From: Prevotella sp.
Lineage (GTDB): Bacteria; Bacteroidota; Bacteroidia; Bacteroidales; Bacteroidaceae
DNA length: 38,039 bases
Reading direction: 5' to 3'
NCBI GenBank assembly: GCA_017548385.1
Contig: JAFZAE010000258.1
Location: 1-38,039 of the forward strand
The notes under the pieces are model-generated. The model was not told the origin of the DNA, ran no database searches, and saw nothing but the letters and a program-made list of their open reading frames with translations. Both the position numbers and the translations under genes were made by a program. Numbering within the stretch: position 1 is the stretch's first letter; each line of letters begins with the position of its first letter. This document shows, piece by piece, positions 33,115 to 38,039 of the stretch.

Positions 33115-35532
33115 TTATTCCACTTTTCTTGGTGATTCTTGCCAATGCAAGTACGAGGGGGTATAGCCGCCACAGTCAATAACAAATTTCTCAAAGACTA
33201 TGCCAGGATCCAATGGTACTATACGCAGAGTATGACTTCCTGCAGGCAGACTTACATCAGCTGTTTTCTCCACCACACGACGAGCCACAGTGGGATAATA
33301 GATACTATAAATATTCTCTGGCTTCTCATTCAAATTGTCATTGAAATTCACCGTTTGTATGAGATTGTCATCTATCCAAATTTGATAACAGAGTCCGCCT
33401 TTATTAAGGAAATCCAGAGTGGATTTCACGACAACAATCACTTTTTTCACCACCGAAGAATTGTTGAAATGGTATAAAAGTGATGCACCTGTAGTGGGAA
33501 CAGTATAAGGGCGTAGTGATATGCCACTCAGCGTGCGCCCCATAAAAGGTATCACCGTCCATTTTGCTTTTTCGGCATCCACTTTCTCATAATAATGCTC
33601 CGCTTCAATGGACACCACGCCATCTTTCTCAGTGAAAACGCTGCCACCCACTTTCTCATCCATCCTCTGCACCCTTGGCATGATGTCCTTAGGACCAAAG
33701 TCATCGTTCCAACTTCTATATCCAATATGTTTCTGAGTCATCATACCATTCCATTTACCATTAGCAATCTCATGGTTGTAGGCGGCACACAGTATGGAGT
33801 CACGCTGGAAAGCCTCCACTACCCTATCAGCCCAAAGATTAGCGTCGGGATTGCCCTCTGCATATAGTTTTGAGTTCATGGCTTGAGCATAATACATCTG
33901 ATAAATGTTACCCATGGCTTGGATGGGGAAAAGAATGATTTGCTGGTAAGCATCACGATATTCTGGCTTCAATGTGACGTATTGACGCAGTGCCTCCATC
34001 TCCAGACGGTTGTAATCATCCACAACAGCTTTCCATTCTCCATTCTCGAGATTGTAAGTTCGCTGGTTGAGCATCTCAGCTGTTACCCGTCCGTTATATT
34101 TACAACATAAATTGAGAAGCCTTTGAGCCTCAGCAGCTTGATCTTCTCCGAACTGCGTCCTACAAAAATCTAATGTATGGTCAGGCAAAGTCTCGCCTCC
34201 TTTCCATGCCATATCCATAAAGAGCTGAATGGGGTATTCCATAGGCTTCAAGTCACCCACATTCAGTATCCACATTTTATCAATACCATATTCATAGGCT
34301 AAGGTAAGTTGCTCCCACATGTTCTGAATAGGCGTGACATTGAGCCATTTGGAGTTTCTTGGAGCACCCACATAGTCCACATGGTAGTATAAGCCCCAAC
34401 CACCTTTGTGTTTGCGTTCTCGTTCATTAGGTACTCGCCGCACATTTCCCCAATTATCGTCACAAAGTAACATGATGACATCGTCTGGCACACGCATACC
34501 TTTGTCGTAATAATCGAGCACCTCCTTATATAATGCCCACACCTGAGGGGTTTTATTGGCTGGTTTACCTGTCACATCACTGATTATCTTGCGTTGGTTC
34601 TTAACTATATCAAGCAATAGCTTCGTATCTGCATCCTCACTCATTGCCTCGTCGCCATCGCCCCGCATTCCGATTGTAATGACATCTTCGGTGTTTTTGG
34701 CACGCTCCATACCCTCACGGAAAAAATTGTCAAGGACAGCCTTGTTAGTACGATAGTTCCATGCACCATAATCCTTCCGATGTCGCACCCATTCCTGATG
34801 GTTCCTCGCCATGGGCTCATGATGTGAAGTGCCAATGATCACCCCCATCTCATCGGCGAGTGGCGAATTAAGTGGGTCATCAGCATAAAAAGCCCAAGAC
34901 CACATAGCAGGCCAAAGGAAATTACCCTTTAGGCGAAGAATTAGCTCAAACACCTTCTCATAGAACTCATGTCCTCCATAGTTGGTGTTGAAGGTGTTTT
35001 TGACCCATGATGTCAAGCAAGGAGCTTCGTCGTTCAAGAAAATGCCTCTATAGCGTACAGCAGGCTCTCCATCAGTATAGATTCCTGGGGTAAGCCATAT
35101 CTGAGGATGTTTTTCCACAGGTACATCAGCCCAATAATACCAAGGCGAGACACCTATTTGTTTCGAAACTTCATAGATTCCATAGATTGTTCCCCGTTTG
35201 TCGCTACCTGTGATTGTCATCCGGTTTTTCCCATCTATGTCGATGATATACTTTTCTGTGGCATTCATCTTGGGATTAATGCGAACAACAATGGAGGCGT
35301 CATCATCATTATCCGACACAGTCACCTTCGCATCACATACCTTTTGTATATCTACGCACAAATCGCAGGCAGCATGTAAAATGCCTTTGTCGGTGACATG
35401 ATCAAGATAGATGTTGACCTTGTCATTGCGATTGAGCATCCATCCATCTCCCTTGAAATTCACAAAGCAATCTGCAGCATTTACAATCGATGCGAAAAAA
35501 AGCATCATCAACAATCCCATTATCTTTTTCAT
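33115..35532 (-). CDS. Secreted glycoside hydrolase family 115 (xylan alpha-1,2-glucuronidase type)
   Basis: The 805-residue protein has a signal peptide (MKKIMGLLMMLFFASIVNA). The GH115 catalytic region follows: YRGIFLNDEAPCLTSWVKNT, LRLKGNFLWPAMWSWAF, GTSHHEPMARN, GMRGDGDEAM, LLCDDNWGNVRR, and WILNVGDLKPMEYP. The last 160 residues form the beta-sandwich that ends these enzymes. Family members remove glucuronic or 4-O-methylglucuronic acid from xylan. It indicates use of plant hemicellulose or a similar glycan. It is not in a polysaccharide locus here: no SusC/D pair is visible. A small membrane protein gene follows 23 bp later and a response-regulator gene lies upstream. Confidence 0.93.
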   Translation of the reverse strand: MKKIMGLLMMLFFASIVNAADCFVNFKGDGWMLNRNDKVNIYLDHVTDKGILHAACDLCVDIQKVCDAKVTVSDNDDDASIVVRINPKMNATEKYIIDIDGKNRMTITGSDKRGTIYGIYEVSKQIGVSPWYYWADVPVEKHPQIWLTPGIYTDGEPAVRYRGIFLNDEAPCLTSWVKNTFNTNYGGHEFYEKVFELILRLKGNFLWPAMWSWAFYADDPLNSPLADEMGVIIGTSHHEPMARNHQEWVRHRKDYGAWNYRTNKAVLDNFFREGMERAKNTEDVITIGMRGDGDEAMSEDADTKLLLDIVKNQRKIISDVTGKPANKTPQVWALYKEVLDYYDKGMRVPDDVIMLLCDDNWGNVRRVPNERERKHKGGWGLYYHVDYVGAPRNSKWLNVTPIQNMWEQLTLAYEYGIDKMWILNVGDLKPMEYPIQLFMDMAWKGGETLPDHTLDFCRTQFGEDQAAEAQRLLNLCCKYNGRVTAEMLNQRTYNLENGEWKAVVDDYNRLEMEALRQYVTLKPEYRDAYQQIILFPIQAMGNIYQMYYAQAMNSKLYAEGNPDANLWADRVVEAFQRDSILCAAYNHEIANGKWNGMMTQKHIGYRSWNDDFGPKDIMPRVQRMDEKVGGSVFTEKDGVVSIEAEHYYEKVDAEKAKWTVIPFMGRTLSGISLRPYTVPTTGASLLYHFNNSSVVKKVIVVVKSTLDFLNKGGLCYQIWIDDNLIQTVNFNDNLNEKPENIYSIYYPTVARRVVEKTADVSLPAGSHTLRIVPLDPGIVFEKFVIDCGGYTPSYLHWQESPRKVE

Positions 35533-35739
35533 AGGCTTTAGCTGTGTTCAGTTAATTCTGTTTAACAAGAATAATTCTTCACAAAGATAATGGAAATATC
35601 TTAATGATGTACAATCAGATTAAGAAAAATAACAGTTTGACACAAAAGTTAATAAAATAGTGACATTTTTAATGAGACCATAAGAATATTAGATAACTAT
35701 CTTTACAAATTAGGAGATTTAAAAGTGAGACATACTTTC
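35533..35739 (-). promoter_or_regulatory. GH115 upstream region with -7 box
   Basis: On the minus strand TATCTTTG (plus 35582-35589) fully matches TAnnTTTG, with TTG 22 bp upstream (35612-35614), slightly longer than ideal. Start near 35575 leaves a leader of about 42 nt. A second, poorer candidate (TAACTTTTG, one T too many) lies near 35642-35650. The rest is AT-rich with only short dyads. Confidence 0.5.
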
Positions 35740-35742
35740 TCA
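35726..35742 (-). terminator. Weak hairpin at the response-regulator stop codon
   Basis: TGAGA and TCTCA (plus 35726-35730 and 35738-35742) form a 5-bp stem overlapping the stop; in the transcript it is followed by CTTTT. Too weak to be confident. Confidence 0.25.
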
Positions 35743-36378
35743 AATATAATATTCAGCGGAATCAACCAAGCCTGCACGTAAGGCGTACTTAGTTGCCTCG
35801 TGGACATTGTTGACATTGAGCTTTCTGAAGATATTCTTTCTGTGTGTGTTTACAGTGTGGAAACTAGAAAACCTCTTCTCGGCAATTTCCTTTGTTGTCA
35901 TACCCAAGGCAATGTCCTTGAGAATTTCATTTTCAGTTTTAGTCAGTATTGTCTTTTCTTCTTCTTGCCTATTATTTGTAAGAAGCATCTCCATCATACG
36001 CTGGCAAATATATCGTCTGTGTTGCATCACTTGTGACAAACATTCCCGAATCTCACCCAATGGCGACTCCTTCAACAGAATGCTTGCCTGTGGCAATGTC
36101 ACAATAAGTCTGTTGGCAAAATCAACACTTAAATCCTCACTAAAAATAATCCATTGTACATTTATAAACCGTTGTGAAAGAACCATCAACTCCTCGATGT
36201 CGTTAATATCGAAAAGCGTATAGTCCATAATGACCAACGCATCAGCATACTGCTTCAGCAACTGAATCATGGCCGACTTATCGCTCACAACATGATAGGG
36301 GCACTCATTGAATGTTTGAAGAAGGAATTGTAAACCTGCACGGGTAATGTCCTGATTGTCAGCAAGGATGATGTTCAT
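35740..36378 (-). CDS. NarL/FixJ-type response regulator (LuxR HTH)
   Basis: The frame can be read from a TTG, but the ATG at codon 4 of that frame (36376-36378) gives MNIILADNQDITRAG, the usual start; 212 residues. The receiver domain has D7-N8 where most have two acidic residues, the phosphorylatable D52 in VIMDYTLFD, and a Lys in ILLKES. A LuxR-type helix-turn-helix fills the last 70 residues (LTKTENEILKDIALGMTT, then FHTVNTHRKNIFRKLNV). It should bind DNA when phosphorylated. No histidine kinase is in the window. It lies between the DUF5686-type gene (about 80 bp upstream) and the GH115 gene (207 bp downstream), all on one strand; a regulatory link with GH115 is possible but unproven. Confidence 0.88.
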   Translation of the reverse strand: MNIILADNQDITRAGLQFLLQTFNECPYHVVSDKSAMIQLLKQYADALVIMDYTLFDINDIEELMVLSQRFINVQWIIFSEDLSVDFANRLIVTLPQASILLKESPLGEIRECLSQVMQHRRYICQRMMEMLLTNNRQEEEKTILTKTENEILKDIALGMTTKEIAEKRFSSFHTVNTHRKNIFRKLNVNNVHEATKYALRAGLVDSAEYYI

Positions 36379-36457
36379 AAAAATCAATAATACGTTATGT
36401 AGATGTACTATATAGACTCATACATTTTATTGTTAGTATTGTCTATTGAGTATCTAT

Positions 36458-38039
36458 TTAAAATGTAAATTCAAATGTAAAGCGGATGCCATCTTTCTTG
36501 ACACCTTTATATCCTGTGTAGTTGAGACGTCGTACATAATCAATCTCAAAAAATTTAAAGATATTATGGATACCAGCATGGAACTCCCAATAAGGTTCAT
36601 TACTCCGCATAAGATGTGTGTCGGCGGGGAACTCAAACAACATTTTATCATCGGCATTCTTCAGCAAGAAGGGGTTGTTCTTATCCGTTAGTCTGCCTAT
36701 CATACCCTTAAATCCAAAGGTCTCTCTCCATTTGAGTTTTTTTAGCAATGGAATGCGGTTGAACAACTTTCCATTCAATTCCCATGAAACATCAGTATAT
36801 GCGTATCGGTCATTGAGAAACTCCATATTGTTCATCAAGGCAAATGTTCCTTCCTCGATTACATATGACAAGTTAGCAGGAGGCATAATCAGTAAAGGGA
36901 ATGGCACCTTATTCCATTGAGCTCCCAACTTGACGCGGATATTCATACGCCCCCAGCTATTTAGCCATATTCTTTTGTAGATACCGGCCTCTGTGTAATT
37001 ATATCTATACTGTCCTCCCAACAGGCCTTTGAATCCCATGGTGTGATTGATGGAGAACTCTGGCGCGTCGAAATTAACGGGCAGACGATGCTGTTTGGTA
37101 TTGATATATGTGCGTCCAGGACAATAGGTGAAGCCAAAAGACATTTCTGTGGTACGTATCTTATTGACAGGTTCACCATCTGCGATGCGATTGAAAGCCA
37201 TCTCACCTGTAGGTTCGTTGCTTTCGCATTTGATATCGAGATTTGTTCTAAAACCCCAATCTGTTTCCCAGTCAAACTTCAAATCCTGTCGTTGATAGAA
37301 ATACATTTGGTTAACTTTCTTCCAACGGAAAGACGTGAAGACATTATCTTTATCGGTATATAGGAATTTATCGGAGGGTGACATCACATCGTAAGTAGAT
37401 GTAAATGTGATGGATTGAATCGGAAATTCCGTAGGTTGGTATTCTTTTTTGTTGAATGAATATGAAATTTGAGAATTGTAATAATGCTTCTTTGTGTCAC
37501 GTCCATAAGCGTAATAACCCTTCCAGAACCAATGCGGATTGAGCGCTGCAGTAGTTTGGCCACTCAGACGGTATCTGATACCATCGACATAGTTGCTTGA
37601 TACGATTGTATTGATAGGCCCTATGTCAAATTTACTTTTAGTGTTTTGTGTCCCCGTCTCAACAAAATTCTCTATCACAGCCTTAGCAAACCATAAGATA
37701 TATTTGAATCCCTTGACTTGCTGCATATTATGAATGAAATCATTCATCGAGGATTCACTTTTCGTGAGTTCTGTTTTTCGGGCTTCATTCCAATAATTGT
37801 CATCGTGCATTTTCGCATTTGCCTCGGTTTGCTTAGTCGCTTTTCCCTTGAACAATTTCTTGGGTATTGGGTCGAATGAGTAGTCGTAAAGATAAGTAGT
37901 TCTCAGCACAACAGCCTTGCTAAGGAATTTTGTTAACGACATTTCCACCATCATATTGTCCGTGACTAGCACCCATTCGCCATTATCCAATTGTTTATAT
38001 TCCTGCTCCACCTTCATGTTCTCCACAAAGTTTACATCA
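36458..38039 (-). CDS. DUF5686-type outer-membrane protein, N-terminal part outside window
   Basis: The frame stays open to the window edge (residues D-V-N-F precede the GTG at 38024-38026), so the gene begins beyond 38039; about 526 C-terminal residues are visible. They consist of many amphipathic beta strands alternating with polar turns, with aromatic-rich ends and a C-terminal FTFEFTF that suits an outer-membrane barrel. The segment EQEYKQLDNGEWVLVTDNM matches the part of DUF5686 proteins that follows a carboxypeptidase-regulatory-like N-terminal domain. Their function is not established. It is followed 80 bp later by the response-regulator gene on the same strand. The family call is from pattern recognition and would be confirmed by the missing N-terminus. 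Confidence 0.75.
   Translation of the reverse strand, partial: DVNFVENMKVEQEYKQLDNGEWVLVTDNMMVEMSLTKFLSKAVVLRTTYLYDYSFDPIPKKLFKGKATKQTEANAKMHDDNYWNEARKTELTKSESSMNDFIHNMQQVKGFKYILWFAKAVIENFVETGTQNTKSKFDIGPINTIVSSNYVDGIRYRLSGQTTAALNPHWFWKGYYAYGRDTKKHYYNSQISYSFNKKEYQPTEFPIQSITFTSTYDVMSPSDKFLYTDKDNVFTSFRWKKVNQMYFYQRQDLKFDWETDWGFRTNLDIKCESNEPTGEMAFNRIADGEPVNKIRTTEMSFGFTYCPGRTYINTKQHRLPVNFDAPEFSINHTMGFKGLLGGQYRYNYTEAGIYKRIWLNSWGRMNIRVKLGAQWNKVPFPLLIMPPANLSYVIEEGTFALMNNMEFLNDRYAYTDVSWELNGKLFNRIPLLKKLKWRETFGFKGMIGRLTDKNNPFLLKNADDKMLFEFPADTHLMRSNEPYWEFHAGIHNIFKFFEIDYVRRLNYTGYKGVKKDGIRFTFEFTF

Overview
The window looks like chromosome of a gut or rumen member of the Bacteroidota, most likely order Bacteroidales and probably a Prevotella-type organism. 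The evidence is a fused FeoA-FeoB, a Ser-type sulfatase, a DUF5686-type outer-membrane protein, a lipoprotein with an S-D-D-D-D surface-export signal, glycan hydrolases of families GH36 and GH115, and promoters of the Bacteroidota form (-7 box TAnnTTTG). Start codons lack Shine-Dalgarno sequences. The genus is inference. I see no phage, IS element, CRISPR array, tRNA or rRNA.

Layout. 1-6669 (+): the C-terminal part of a TamB-like giant protein, overlapping by 4 bp a secreted 5'-nucleotidase, then NADH pyrophosphatase (NudC). 6790-8094 (-): a lone myo-inositol-1-phosphate synthase with its own promoter. 8239-15503 (-): a complete leucine operon, leuA-leuC-leuD-(citramalate/isopropylmalate synthase)-leuB, with a TPR gene attached at its end. 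It is preceded by a promoter, a short leader peptide rich in Val/Ile/Leu codons, and mutually exclusive antiterminator and terminator hairpins. 15596-16847 (-): a lipoprotein serine protease preceded by a frameshifted small membrane peptide. 16952-21221 (+): glmS, a SpoU/TrmH RNA methyltransferase and a sulfatase, ending in a terminator. 21231-27064 (+): cation efflux transporter, GH36 alpha-galactosidase, a short HPPK-like protein, an M64 peptidase and a TPR protein. 27068-29006 (-): cytidine deaminase and a surface beta-helix lipoprotein. 29138-32625 (+): an ABC ATPase with a structured 5' leader and no permease beside it, then FeoAB. 32615-38039 (-): a small membrane protein, GH115 alpha-glucuronidase, a LuxR-type response regulator, and a DUF5686-type protein cut by the window edge.

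Most genes are conserved housekeeping or glycan-use genes. The most interesting material lies between genes. The leuA leader is a textbook-shaped ribosome-mediated attenuator. The spacers before leuB, leuD and the M64 gene carry period-8 repeats that place a G-poor, unstructured leader directly in front of the start codon; before leuB this is 97 nt with no G at all. The ABC ATPase mRNA carries a 15-bp hairpin, and the inositol synthase leader carries three dyads.
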